A program made the position numbers and the translations under genes. Shown here in pieces: positions 9,776 to 18,700 of a stretch of 64,000 nt of DNA. The number at the start of each line of letters is the position of its first letter. The first letter of the stretch is position 1. The stretch is from an uncultured Dysgonomonas sp. GTDB lineage: Bacteria > Bacteroidota > Bacteroidia > Bacteroidales > Dysgonomonadaceae. The stretch covers positions 1,296,871 to 1,360,870 of the forward strand of contig NZ_LT599032.1 in assembly GCF_900079725.1 (NCBI RefSeq). The letters are read 5' to 3'. The notes beneath the pieces were generated by a model, which was not told the origin of the DNA, did no database searches, and saw only the letters and a list, made by a program, of their open reading frames with translations.

Positions 9776-10123
9776 ATGCGTGTTTTCTACCATCTCATTT
9801 ACGAATACAAGAAAGGTGTCCGCGACCTGATGCTATGCACCCTGACCGCAGATACAGAAGAAAAAGTAATCTGGAAATTGGAGAAAAACGGAATCAGTTA
9901 CAAAATACAACGATTAAAAAATGGCAATATAAATGTGTTCTTCGGAAAAGACGAATGTTTGAATGTGGCAAACAGGATTTGTGGCGATAAGCCGTTGAAC
10001 CTGCTGACTCCCGAAGAAGATTTTATACTTGGCATATTACTCGGATACAGTATCAGCGAACAATGTAACCGATACTGTAAAAAGCAAAAAGAAAAGGAAA
10101 AGAACATACTTTGTTTAGCATAA
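9776..10123 (+). CDS. DUF2023 family protein
   Basis: A 115-residue protein of unknown function, recognised as DUF2023 from its opening (VFYHLIYEYKKGVRDLMLCT), NINVFFGKDECL, the block LTPEEDFILGILLGY and a C-terminal cysteine pair (QCNRYCKK). It follows the flavodoxin gene after 15 bases, so the two are co-transcribed. A link to flavodoxin or to low-iron electron transfer is inferred from neighbourhood only. A terminator follows at 10159. Confidence 0.8.
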   Translation: MRVFYHLIYEYKKGVRDLMLCTLTADTEEKVIWKLEKNGISYKIQRLKNGNINVFFGKDECLNVANRICGDKPLNLLTPEEDFILGILLGYSISEQCNRYCKKQKEKEKNILCLA

Positions 10124-10158
10124 CTTTTCTATTGATAGTTTTTTTAGTTGATCTTAGG

Positions 10159-10193
10159 TTCCCGCAGACGAGATGTCAGCGGGAATTTTTTTT
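10159..10193 (+). terminator. Terminator after flavodoxin-DUF2023
   Basis: TTCCCGC pairs with GCGGGAA, and an inner GAC/GTC extends the stem. It is followed by a run of eight T residues. Confidence 0.85.
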
Positions 10194-10337
10194 ATCTTAT
10201 TTCTAATATTTTATCTATAGGCAGGAGCTACTAACCTTTAGCTTATAGCTATTAGTTCTTTGAATTATTGATGGCCCCCTCCATTGACTACACTTCGTTC
10301 TGTCGAACGTTGTTTCTCCCCAAAGGGAGACTACAGA

Positions 10338-10508
10338 GAGGGTAAAAAGTAATAGGTAGAAAAGTGTTACCTTTGTTACCTTTTTAATTGGAAAGCTAAC
10401 AATGAAAAACATTGCAAAAGTGTCAACGTTGTCAGGTTTTTGAAAAAGTAACAAAAACACAGTTCTTAATTATTCATTCTTAATTTTTAATTGTCTCCGT
10501 TACTTTTT
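10338..10508. repeat. Dispersed intergenic repeat, copy 1
   Basis: In the 611-base gap before pdxH, 10338-10384 (ending GTTACCTTTGTTACC) closely matches 48138-48185. The 39 bases at 10414-10452 match 48546-48584 with one difference. The A/T-rich stretch at 10467-10508 resembles 48597-48641. The upstream part (10240-10330) also resembles 47920-47970. No gene is credible here; open frames are translations of the repeat. Confidence 0.75.
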
Positions 10509-10734
10509 AACCATACATAGTTAATGGATACAAAATACGCAAGATAAAAATAATGGAAAAGCTGTCAGATGTGTCAGGTTTTAACTAAATTTAGTCAATA
10601 AATGTAAACATGGCAATGGATTAGACTTTGTGTCTTCGCATCTTTACGAGAGAATTATTGTTGACTGTTTCCTGTAAAAAGTGTCACCTTTGTCAACTTT
10701 TAAGTATTTTTGATGATCAATAAATACCGATAGA

Positions 10735-11373
10735 ATGACTGATTTATTCAATATACGCAGAGACTTTACCCTAAAAACACTGGAAGAAAAGGAAGTTACA
10801 CTCGACCCGATTAGCATGTTCGAACGCTGGTTTAATGAGGCCGTAGCTGCCGAAGCATTAGAACCTAACGCCATGAATCTTGCTACAGCAACAAATGACG
10901 GCAAGCCATCTTCCCGTATTGTTTTGCTAAAGCAAATAAAACCGGAAGGCTTTGTATTTTTTACCAATTACGATAGTAAGAAGGCAATACAAATAGCTGA
11001 GAATAACCATTGCGCCCTTAACTTTGTATGGCATGAACTGGAAAGACAAGTGAGGATTGAAGGTATTGTAGAAAAAATACCGGAAGCTGATTCCGACTCA
11101 TATTTCGAAGTGCGCCCTGCCAAAAGTAAATTGGGGGCATGGGCATCGCCTCAAAGCCGGGTAATACCTGACAGACAACATCTGGAGCAACTTATGGTTG
11201 ACTTCGAAGCCCGTTTTGCAGGGAAAGAGATAAGCCGTCCCGAAAACTGGGGAGGATACATCGTTAAGCCAAATCTCATTGAATTCTGGCAGGGACGCAA
11301 AAGCCGCCTGCACGACCGGATACAATATACAAGGGTAGACGGGGATTGGAAGATCGAGCGTTTAGCTCCATAA
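10735..11373 (+). CDS. pdxH: Pyridoxine/pyridoxamine 5'-phosphate oxidase
   Basis: An FMN enzyme that forms pyridoxal 5'-phosphate, the cofactor used by DapL and HisC in this window. Its 212 residues and the segments PNAMNLATATNDGKPSSRIVL, FFTNYDSKKAIQI, WASPQSRVI and the C-terminal GRKSRLHDRI...WKIERLAP are PdxH signatures. It is a single gene with repeats upstream and a shared terminator downstream. I found no consensus promoter. Confidence 0.96.
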   Translation: MTDLFNIRRDFTLKTLEEKEVTLDPISMFERWFNEAVAAEALEPNAMNLATATNDGKPSSRIVLLKQIKPEGFVFFTNYDSKKAIQIAENNHCALNFVWHELERQVRIEGIVEKIPEADSDSYFEVRPAKSKLGAWASPQSRVIPDRQHLEQLMVDFEARFAGKEISRPENWGGYIVKPNLIEFWQGRKSRLHDRIQYTRVDGDWKIERLAP

Positions 11374-11379
11374 AGCATA

Positions 11380-11412
11380 AAGGAGACAAATACAGAAATT
11401 ATTTATCTCCTT
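11380..11412. terminator. Bidirectional terminator between pdxH and the DUF4349 gene
   Basis: AAGGAGA pairs with TCTCCTT. After one mismatch AAATA pairs with TATTT around a 7-base loop. It sits between convergent genes. Confidence 0.65.
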
Positions 11413-11422
11413 CATACTATAA

Positions 11423-12445
11423 TTATTTCTGCTTATTCCTTTTCCTTATCTTCAGAAAGATAAATACACCAATAGCAGAAACAATGATGAGTGGCCAGAC
11501 ATATACCAGCATAAGAAATATAGCGCTGATAATAGACCAACCGCCAGCCAATGCATCTAACAATTTGGATCCAAAACCCTGGGTGTACTCCTTAACTGCG
11601 GTTTTGCGAAGTATCTTCTCAGAATACTCTATTCTGTCCTGATACATGCTTATACTTATAGTGCTGTATGCAATCTGCTCATTAGTCATATATTCGGAGA
11701 TCACTTTCCTGTCAGCATCTTCGAGGCTTGCATCCAAAGCATCTTCGGCAACCATTACATCATCGAGTTTACGTCCGGTTGTACTGATCGCATTAGATAT
11801 ACGCTTTTGCCTCTTAGCCAGGCGAATCTGCGCTAATTGATCGGACATCAGCTTAACAGTAACGTCCTGTGCATCTACCGTGCGGTAATCTACTAAAACG
11901 GCCAAAGGAGCTATCTGACGCAATACTGAATCGAGCAATAATGCAGGAACTTTCAATTCGATGGTCGCAATAAGATTACACGAATAGTTGACTATTGAGG
12001 AATCCTTTGAAATATTGACAGTCTCCGAATACAAGTTATCGTTATTAATGGCAGATTTAATAATAAAGCCTCTGTTTTTTAGTGCTATATCCTCTATCTT
12101 CTGCGTAGCAGAAACAACTTCTCTCACTTTGAATTTTGTAGAGGCAGTACGAACAAACTTATGTATACCATCATCGTAGGTAGCAACGGCAGCCGAAGAG
12201 GTAATAAAGTTAGGAATAATCTGTGGCGGAGTGAATTTGAGTGTAGTAGCAGGAGCTTTCTCTTTCTTTACCACTTCATATGCTTCGTCGAGAGCTTGAT
12301 CTGCACTGCTTTTTTCATCTTCTACAGCAGTCATTGACATCTCATAAGATTGTTCAGACAGATTACTCTTATTACTGTTGCCACAGGACAACATGCCAGA
12401 AAATCCTATGATAGCTATTATAAAAAGATTAGTTATGTTTTTCAT
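11423..12445 (-). CDS. DUF4349 domain lipoprotein
   Basis: A 340-residue envelope protein. The signal peptide ends in a lipobox (MLSC, Cys21). A DUF4349-like body follows (ATQKIEDIALKNRGFIIKS near 110, a coiled-coil-like stretch near 205-250), and a single transmembrane helix near 300-330 precedes a basic tail. It may therefore be held by both lipid and helix. The function is unknown; related proteins are annotated only as putative lipoproteins. It is transcribed alone, convergent with pdxH. Confidence 0.75.
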   Translation of the reverse strand: MKNITNLFIIAIIGFSGMLSCGNSNKSNLSEQSYEMSMTAVEDEKSSADQALDEAYEVVKKEKAPATTLKFTPPQIIPNFITSSAAVATYDDGIHKFVRTASTKFKVREVVSATQKIEDIALKNRGFIIKSAINNDNLYSETVNISKDSSIVNYSCNLIATIELKVPALLLDSVLRQIAPLAVLVDYRTVDAQDVTVKLMSDQLAQIRLAKRQKRISNAISTTGRKLDDVMVAEDALDASLEDADRKVISEYMTNEQIAYSTISISMYQDRIEYSEKILRKTAVKEYTQGFGSKLLDALAGGWSIISAIFLMLVYVWPLIIVSAIGVFIFLKIRKRNKQK

Positions 12446-12551
12446 GATATAAATGTTTAAATTCGTGTTTTAGTTAATAGATGACTATAAATGGTTAATT
12501 CCATAAACATCTTGATAAATTATTTGTTTTAAACAGCGAAAAAAGTAAGAT

Positions 12552-13049
12552 ATGCCAGCTATGAAAATAGAGAAAACAAACGCGGTTAGATTACTGGACA
12601 AAGAAAAAATAGAGTATAAACTTATTCCTTACGAAGTCGACGAATCGGATCTGAGCGCCATACATGTAGCCGAACAATTGAACGAACCGGTAGAACAATT
12701 ATTCAAAACTCTGGTATTGAAAGGAGACAAATCGGGTTATTTTGTCTGCATTATTCCGGGAAACGGAGAACTGGACCTGAAAATAGCAGCAAAGGTATCC
12801 GGTAACAAGAGTTGTGATATGATACCGATGAAAGATCTGCTGAATGTTACAGGATATATAAGAGGCGCATGCTCCCCGATAGGAATGAAAAAGAAATTTC
12901 CTACATATATAGATATTTCATGCAAAGAGCATAACTTTATCTATATAAGTGCAGGAAAAAGAGGTCTGCAGATCCAGATAAGACCGGACGATTTAATCCA
13001 AGTAGTTGACATAAAGACAGAAAAAATAGCCGAATGCAATATTGCATAG
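12552..13049 (+). CDS. ybaK: Cys-tRNA(Pro)/Cys-tRNA(Cys) deacylase, YbaK/EbsC type
   Basis: A trans-editing enzyme that removes cysteine mischarged onto tRNA(Pro). The 165 residues follow the YbaK pattern: KTNAVRLLDKEKIEY, the conserved lysine in LFKTLVLKGD (Lys52), and GYIRGACSPIGMKKKFPTYID near 100-120. The true start may be the second Met (residue 4, 12561), which gives the more usual N-terminus. It is a single gene; nothing nearby suggests an operon. Confidence 0.9.
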   Translation: MPAMKIEKTNAVRLLDKEKIEYKLIPYEVDESDLSAIHVAEQLNEPVEQLFKTLVLKGDKSGYFVCIIPGNGELDLKIAAKVSGNKSCDMIPMKDLLNVTGYIRGACSPIGMKKKFPTYIDISCKEHNFIYISAGKRGLQIQIRPDDLIQVVDIKTEKIAECNIA

Positions 13050-13166
13050 ACAACCAACTGAAATTCAAGCACTCATATTCTCCTAAAAAATAATAATATG
13101 TTTAGTGACATGATTTTTTTTAACATCTTTATCATCCAAAAAGGGGAATATAAAAATAAATACGCA

Positions 13167-13174
13167 TACCTTTG
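13167..13174 (+). promoter_or_regulatory. Candidate -7 element of the oxidoreductase operon
   Basis: TACCTTTG is an exact -7 match 62 bases before the first gene. No clear -33 element is seen. Confidence 0.5.
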
Positions 13175-13236
13175 CGTTAGGATCTTATGAAAATTCCCTA
13201 GCGGAAAAGTAATGCTAAAATAATTATTATAAGGAA

Positions 13237-13467
13237 ATGGCCAAAATCAAAGGAACAGTCGTAGTTAATGAAGAACGCTGCAAAGGCTGTAATCTATGTG
13301 TAGTTTCATGCCCTTGCGATGTTTTGGAACTTCAGCCCCGAAACGTAAATCAGAAAGGATACCACTACGTTTTCATGAAAAATCCCGAAGCTTGTATCGG
13401 TTGTGCCAATTGTGGTTATGTATGTCCTGATGGATGTCTCACTATTTACAAGAAAAAATTTGAGTAG
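13237..13467 (+). CDS. korD: 2-oxoacid:ferredoxin oxidoreductase, delta (ferredoxin-like) subunit
   Basis: A 76-residue protein with two 4Fe-4S motifs, CKGCNLCVVSCPCDV and CIGCANCGYVCPDGC. It passes electrons from the catalytic subunits to ferredoxin. It is the first of four genes (delta, alpha, beta, gamma) that form a complete heterotetrameric 2-oxoacid oxidoreductase. In Bacteroidales this set is annotated either as 2-oxoglutarate (Kor) or branched-chain 2-oxoacid (Vor) oxidoreductase. Sequence alone does not decide the substrate. Confidence 0.88.
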   Translation: MAKIKGTVVVNEERCKGCNLCVVSCPCDVLELQPRNVNQKGYHYVFMKNPEACIGCANCGYVCPDGCLTIYKKKFE

Positions 13468-13629
13468 TATAACGAATTACCTGTCTGTCCTGTAAGGGCA
13501 GCCATTTGTAAGTAACAGATAATATATAATGATACATTTTCAAAACGTAACTTACTATTGCCTTTTTACTTACCAAAATAACAAATAGGTCTGTGACCTT
13601 AATTCGTTTTTTTAATCAATCAAAAGCTT

Positions 13630-14712
13630 ATGTCAGAAGAAATATTTTTAATGAAAGGTAACGAAGCCATAGCTCATGCTGCAATCAGATACGGTGCTGA
13701 TGGCTACTTCGGATACCCAATAACTCCTCAATCGGAAATAATGGAAACATTAATGGCCGAGGCTCCCTGGAAAACGACAGGAATGGTTGTACTTCAGGCT
13801 GAAAGTGAAACAGCATCTATCAATATGGTATACGGTGGTGCAGGCTGTGGAAAAGCAGTTATGACCTCGTCTTCCAGTCCCGGAATGAGCCTTATGCTCG
13901 AAGGGGTGTCATATATCGCCGCAGGCGAACTGCCTTGCTTGCTGGTAAACGTAATGCGCGGAGGACCGGGATTAGGTACCATACAGCCGTCGCAGGCCGA
14001 TTACTTTCAGGCTGTAAAAGGAGGAGGACACGGAGATTATAAATTAATCACACTCGCTCCCAGTTCGGTACAAGAAATGGCAGATTTTGTCACCTTGGGA
14101 TTCGATCTCGCTTTTAAATATCAAACTCCGGCAATGATACTTACCGATGGAGTTATCGGTCAAATGATGGAAAAAGTCAAACTTCCTGCATACACGCGCA
14201 GGAGAACAGATGCCGAAATCAGAGAACAATGTCCATGGGCAACATTGGGCAGGCTACCGGGAAAGAAACCTACGATAATAACCACTCTCGAACTGGATTC
14301 GAATAAGATGGAGGTAAACAATCTCCGCCTTCAGGCAAAGTATCGGAAAATTGAAAAAGAACTATCTCTGCACCAGGAAATCAATTGTGAAGATGCCGAC
14401 TACATATTGGTAGCATTCGGTTCTGCAGCACGTATATGCCAAAAAGCAATGGATCTGGCACGTGCACAGGGTATAAAAGTAGGACTTATCCGCCCTATCA
14501 CGCTTTGGCCGTTCCCTTCAAAAGAAATAGACAAATACGCATCCAAAATAAAAGGAATACTTACAGTAGAGATGAATGCCGGCCAAATGGTAGAAGACGT
14601 TCGTCTGGCTGTAAGCGGAAAAGTAAAAGTAGAACATTATGGTCGTCTGGGAGGTATTGTACCTACTCCAAGCGAAGTGGTAGATGCTCTGCAACGTAAG
14701 TTTGACTGCTAA
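13630..14712 (+). CDS. korA: 2-oxoacid:ferredoxin oxidoreductase, alpha subunit
   Basis: A 360-residue subunit that forms the TPP-enzyme core with beta. It has the pyrimidine-domain opening GNEAIAHAAIRYGADGYFGYPITPQSEI and the segments AESETASINMVYGGAGCGKA and SSSSPGMSLMLEG. The C-terminal transketolase-like part (YILVAFGSAARIC, GLIRPITLWPFP) is intact. It lies 162 bases after the delta gene, with a small hairpin in between (AGGTC-TGT-GACCT at about 13587), and 35 bases before beta. Confidence 0.93.
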   Translation: MSEEIFLMKGNEAIAHAAIRYGADGYFGYPITPQSEIMETLMAEAPWKTTGMVVLQAESETASINMVYGGAGCGKAVMTSSSSPGMSLMLEGVSYIAAGELPCLLVNVMRGGPGLGTIQPSQADYFQAVKGGGHGDYKLITLAPSSVQEMADFVTLGFDLAFKYQTPAMILTDGVIGQMMEKVKLPAYTRRRTDAEIREQCPWATLGRLPGKKPTIITTLELDSNKMEVNNLRLQAKYRKIEKELSLHQEINCEDADYILVAFGSAARICQKAMDLARAQGIKVGLIRPITLWPFPSKEIDKYASKIKGILTVEMNAGQMVEDVRLAVSGKVKVEHYGRLGGIVPTPSEVVDALQRKFDC

Positions 14713-14747
14713 AAACAGTGATTTTGTATAATTAAAGTTTTAAGATT

Positions 14748-15506
14748 ATGAGTACAAATATTATAGATCCGGCTAATCTCGTATATGCAAAACCTGCATT
14801 AATGAACGATGTCGAGATGCATTATTGCCCCGGCTGTTCACACGGGGTTGTACATAAATTGATTGCCGAAGTGGTGGAAGAAATGGGAATTATGGATAAG
14901 ACCATCGCTATTGCACCTGTAGGCTGTGCCGTCTTTGCATACAACTATTTGGATGTAGACTGGCAGGAAGCTGCTCATGGACGTGCTCCGGCAGTTGCTA
15001 CCGCAGTCAAACGCCTTAATCCTGAAAAAATGGTATTCACATATCAGGGAGACGGTGACCTTGCGGCCATTGGTACAGCTGAAACGATACATGCTGCGAA
15101 CAGGGGCGAGAATATTGCCATCATCTTCATTAACAATGGCATATACGGCATGACAGGAGGACAGATGGCTCCAACTACCCTTCTGGATATGAAAACTGCC
15201 ACGACTCCTAACGGACGTGATGTGTATGAAAATGGTTACCCTCTCAAGATAACCGATTTGTTGGCACAATTGCCGGGCGTATGCCTTGCAACCCGCCAGA
15301 GCGTACATACAGCAGCAACCGTAAAAAAGGCAAAGCGCATGATTCGCAAAGCGTTTGAGAATTCTATGGAGAATAAAGGGACATCTATTGTCGAAATAGT
15401 ATCAACTTGTAGTTCTGGATGGAAAATGACACCCCAGGCTTCAAATGACTGGATGGTAGAAAATATGTTCCCGGTTTACCCAATGGGAGACTTAAAAAAT
15501 ATCTAA
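14748..15506 (+). CDS. korB: 2-oxoacid:ferredoxin oxidoreductase, beta (TPP-binding) subunit
   Basis: A 252-residue subunit that binds thiamine diphosphate. CPGCSHG (27-33) and a later Cys60 are typical cluster or active-site residues. The TPP motif runs from GDGDLAAIG (101-109) to NNGIYGMTGGQ (129-139). The alpha and gamma genes flank it at short spacing (35 and 10 bases). With the 2-oxoglutarate assignment it would make succinyl-CoA, feeding the methylmalonyl-CoA genes at 48.9-51.6 kb; that link is inferred. Confidence 0.94.
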   Translation: MSTNIIDPANLVYAKPALMNDVEMHYCPGCSHGVVHKLIAEVVEEMGIMDKTIAIAPVGCAVFAYNYLDVDWQEAAHGRAPAVATAVKRLNPEKMVFTYQGDGDLAAIGTAETIHAANRGENIAIIFINNGIYGMTGGQMAPTTLLDMKTATTPNGRDVYENGYPLKITDLLAQLPGVCLATRQSVHTAATVKKAKRMIRKAFENSMENKGTSIVEIVSTCSSGWKMTPQASNDWMVENMFPVYPMGDLKNI

Positions 15507-15516
15507 AAGAGAAAGC

Positions 15517-16071
15517 ATGACACAAGAAGTAATAATAGCAGGTTTCGGAGGACAGGGAGTACTGTCGATGGGTAAAATATTGGCTTATTCGGGTCTGATG
15601 GAAGACAAGGAAGTTTCATGGTTTCCATCATATGGGCCGGAACAACGTGGTGGTACTGCTAACGTAACAGTTATACTAAGCGATAATGCCATCAGTTCGC
15701 CTATTGTAAATGAATATGATATAGCAATTATACTCAACCAGCCTTCACTCGATAAGTTCGAGCCTAATGTAAAACCAGGAGGAATATTGATATATGACCC
15801 TAGCGGATTTCAACATCCGCCAACAAGGAAAGATATATATATTTACAAAATAGAGGCAATAGATACAGCTACATTGATGCAGAATACAAAGGCATTTAAT
15901 ATGATAGTGCTGGGTGGCCTTCTTAAAGTATCTCCGATGGTGCAACTCGATAATGTGATGCTGGGATTGAAAAAATCACTGCCTGAACGTCATCATAAGC
16001 TATTACCGATGAATGAACAAGCTATTTTGAAAGGAATGGAAATAATACAAGAAGTGCAGAAACCTAGTTGA
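15517..16071 (+). CDS. korC: 2-oxoacid:ferredoxin oxidoreductase, gamma subunit
   Basis: A 184-residue subunit completing the heterotetramer. It has the gamma-family opening IIAGFGGQGVLSMGKILAYSG and the segment SWFPSYGPEQRGGTANV (about 33-49). It is the last gene of the operon, 10 bases after beta, and is closed by a strong hairpin at 16101. Confidence 0.94.
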   Translation: MTQEVIIAGFGGQGVLSMGKILAYSGLMEDKEVSWFPSYGPEQRGGTANVTVILSDNAISSPIVNEYDIAIILNQPSLDKFEPNVKPGGILIYDPSGFQHPPTRKDIYIYKIEAIDTATLMQNTKAFNMIVLGGLLKVSPMVQLDNVMLGLKKSLPERHHKLLPMNEQAILKGMEIIQEVQKPS

Positions 16072-16100
16072 TAGGGTGCGAAAATAAAGAATACATAATC

Positions 16101-16130
16101 AATCCCCTGAGCTAATTCTCAGGGGATTTT
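16101..16130 (+). terminator. Terminator of the oxidoreductase operon
   Basis: A perfect 11-bp stem (AATCCCCTGAG with CTCAGGGGATT) with a 6-base loop, running into T residues. Confidence 0.85.
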
Positions 16131-16141
16131 CACTTTTATAT

Positions 16142-16181
16142 AAAAAGAAGAAGCCTTATAGATATTTCTACAAGGCTTCTT
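16142..16181 (-). terminator. Terminator of the gld operon
   Basis: AAGAAGCCTT pairs with AAGGCTTCTT with a mismatch and four more inner pairs. On the minus strand it ends in five T residues just past gldN. Confidence 0.8.
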
Positions 16182-16199
16182 ATATAATACTAATTCCTC

Positions 16200-17060
16200 T
16201 TATCGTCTTCTTTCCGCAGCATAAAATTTAGACTGGATATAATCCAATTCATTCTCTATACGCTTACGCTCATTTATCAGGTCCTTCATTTCAGGAAAGT
16301 GAGCAGACAATTGTCTCATTCCCACCTGATATATACAACCTCTATACCATCTGTTACGGATAATATCAAACATAGAAGCATTCGTCAGAACAGGAGTTAC
16401 ATTAGCTACTCCTACCGGTGATACCGCTCTTGCCAAATATACACTCACATCATCGAAGCGAACCCAGAATAATGGGAAATATTTGCCTTTTTCGAACAGT
16501 ACCGGACAAATATGTGTCACTCGCACATCGCCTTTGGATGTCTTGGCATCGAAATACCATCTCTCTTTTACCAGATAGTGAGTTATCTTATCCGACGGAA
16601 TATCTTCCCTTTTCACATTTAAAGTCTTATCACTAGCCTCAGTGAATGGAACAGCAGCTTCCTCCAGAGTTTCTTTTCCAGTGAGCATCGCACCCAATTC
16701 CGGTTGAGCTTCGTATTTATATCCGTTTATTGTATTTGTACTCAAAAGGTTTACTAACAATGAGAACAGGTTGGTTCTCTGCTCTGTAGATGTCTGAGGA
16801 TAAAAGAATGTTTCATTGCCTTCCACATCACTAATCTGACGGTAAATCTCACGCGACCAGATTGAGGAAGAATAATCATTCATTGAATTTTCCATAACTG
16901 CTAATTCTCTTGTAGAGATATCAGTAGCCATATCCTCTGATGTAGAAGTTACAACTGATACTTCATCTAAGATCCTAGGTCTGTTATTTGCGCAGTTTTG
17001 TGCGAAAAGCGAACCTGTTATCAGTAATCCGCCAAACATTAATGAAATGATAGATTTCAT
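16200..17060 (-). CDS. gldN: Type IX secretion / gliding protein GldN (PorN)
   Basis: A 286-residue periplasmic protein with a cleavable signal peptide (ends near SLFAQ, residue 21). In the type IX secretion system PorN binds PorK to form the large ring under the outer membrane. GldN-type text includes KERWYFDAKTSKGDVRVTHICPV and FDIIRNRWYRGCIYQVGMRQL. It is the last gene of gldK-L-M-N, 21 bases after gldM. The length is somewhat below Flavobacterium GldN but normal for PorN-like proteins. Confidence 0.88.
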   Translation of the reverse strand: MKSIISLMFGGLLITGSLFAQNCANNRPRILDEVSVVTSTSEDMATDISTRELAVMENSMNDYSSSIWSREIYRQISDVEGNETFFYPQTSTEQRTNLFSLLVNLLSTNTINGYKYEAQPELGAMLTGKETLEEAAVPFTEASDKTLNVKREDIPSDKITHYLVKERWYFDAKTSKGDVRVTHICPVLFEKGKYFPLFWVRFDDVSVYLARAVSPVGVANVTPVLTNASMFDIIRNRWYRGCIYQVGMRQLSAHFPEMKDLINERKRIENELDYIQSKFYAAERRR

Positions 17061-17081
17061 AATATGCTATTTTTGTGTTAA

Positions 17082-18653
17082 TTAATTGATCGTTACTTGC
17101 ATTGGGTTTGTTTCCTGTTCAACCCCATCAGGACCTTTTACCTTGATGTCGCCGATGAAGAAACGTGTCCCTCTATTCATTTTTCTTATTTGTTCTATCT
17201 GACGTTGAGAGAAATTAGCACCATTCGATAATTCCGGTGTAGTATTTCCCATTGCATCAAACGAATATGTTCTGAAACTTAATACTGTAAATTGAATATC
17301 AAGAATACCATCATCTATTGAAGCCTTAATCCCCGGGGAATTTAGTATCAAGGCTCTGGACAGAGCACCTTTTCTAAACTTCCTCTGGTTACCATTAGCA
17401 TCTTTATAATCAATATATGCCAACGCCGGTGGTAATGGACGTATCCTGAATTCTTTTCTTGCTACAGTTTGAGTCGCTCCATTCACTCTCGCTGATACGG
17501 TAATTACAAATTTTTGCCCTATTTTAGATGGAGAAGGCGAAGCTACCCAAATTCCATTGCCTAATGCACTCAAAGTTCCGCCATCTACAGCTGTCGCCGA
17601 AACTTCACTTATAGGGACACCGGGAACAGATATACTAATCTGATTAGGAATACCTGAATAAAGTACATCCATCAGCAAAGGTGCAACTGTAGCCATCGGC
17701 TCCATAACAGTATATTCCTGAGTAAATTCCCGTTTCAATGGGAATCCGCTCCGGTCCAGCATTTCTATGAATCCATTGAAAGTCTGCTTTCCTGTACCTG
17801 TAGCGGCAAATTCATATAAACCGTTTTTATCTTCCGGCAACTCTTTGCCATTGACAACGATACGCGGACGCTGGGTTGTATCGACCGCGGCCATGATAAT
17901 CTGTGCCGAATATGTTGTCCCGCGCATTACCATGCTAGATTGAGGAACGACAAAAGCACTCAATTGATTGACCCGCATGTCTTTTATATCAATATCCTGA
18001 ATCAAATTATTCAGAACTTCTCCTTCCGCCTGCTTCACATTCACCTGCAACTCTGATAAAAAAGTTATAGCGGCAATACTTGGCATTCTATCGAAAGAAG
18101 CCTGTAACCAGCTTTTCCCGTCTTTCTTAGCCCTTTCATTTGGCTGAGTAGAAAGGGTCTTACTGACCACATCTTTTTTTGTATTATCAGATATCAGGGT
18201 TAATATGCTTTCTCTGTATTCATCCAACGCTTTCTTCAGTTTATTTCCCTGTCCGCCGACGGGAGAAATCATTACTTCGGATGAGGCATCAAGATTGTCT
18301 TTCGATTTCAGGTTATTAATATCGGCATTTGCCCCGTCACTCTTCTTTGCTATTTCCTGTTTTAGATATTGGATATAATTGAAAAGTGAATCGGTTTTGC
18401 GCCTTACATCTCGTGATATATCAAATCCTACCTGCGTTTTTTCCCTATTATTAGCATATGCCTGATCTATATCTGCATAAATTTGTTTATTCCGTGCAGC
18501 TGTAACCTCTATATTTTCCTGAAGATTATCATTTACCAATACGAATCCATCGAGTACTTCTGTCGATACATTTAAAGCGAGCATAGCAATAAAAACCAGA
18601 TACATCAGATTTATCATCTTCTGCCGCGTCATTTGCCCTCTACTTAATGCCAT
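17082..18653 (-). CDS. gldM: Type IX secretion / gliding motor protein GldM (PorM)
   Basis: A 523-residue inner-membrane motor protein that crosses the periplasm and couples the GldL motor to the PorK/N ring. The N-terminus MALSRGQMTRQKMINLMYLV is typical, with one transmembrane helix at about 13-30. A helical region (about 40-220) and then beta-rich domains follow (for example GLYEFAATGTGKQTFNGFIEM and the C-terminal FFIGDIKVKGPDGVEQETN). Length and layout match the family. It lies 47 bases after gldL and 21 before gldN. Confidence 0.93.
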   Translation of the reverse strand: MALSRGQMTRQKMINLMYLVFIAMLALNVSTEVLDGFVLVNDNLQENIEVTAARNKQIYADIDQAYANNREKTQVGFDISRDVRRKTDSLFNYIQYLKQEIAKKSDGANADINNLKSKDNLDASSEVMISPVGGQGNKLKKALDEYRESILTLISDNTKKDVVSKTLSTQPNERAKKDGKSWLQASFDRMPSIAAITFLSELQVNVKQAEGEVLNNLIQDIDIKDMRVNQLSAFVVPQSSMVMRGTTYSAQIIMAAVDTTQRPRIVVNGKELPEDKNGLYEFAATGTGKQTFNGFIEMLDRSGFPLKREFTQEYTVMEPMATVAPLLMDVLYSGIPNQISISVPGVPISEVSATAVDGGTLSALGNGIWVASPSPSKIGQKFVITVSARVNGATQTVARKEFRIRPLPPALAYIDYKDANGNQRKFRKGALSRALILNSPGIKASIDDGILDIQFTVLSFRTYSFDAMGNTTPELSNGANFSQRQIEQIRKMNRGTRFFIGDIKVKGPDGVEQETNPMQVTIN

Positions 18654-18700
18654 CAGTTATCTTCTTTTTAATTTTCAAATTTAAGCCTAACGACCTTTAC

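Noticed and set aside
10215-10460. An 81-codon minus frame in the gap before pdxH
   Set aside because: It is a translation of the dispersed repeat shared with the 48-kb region.
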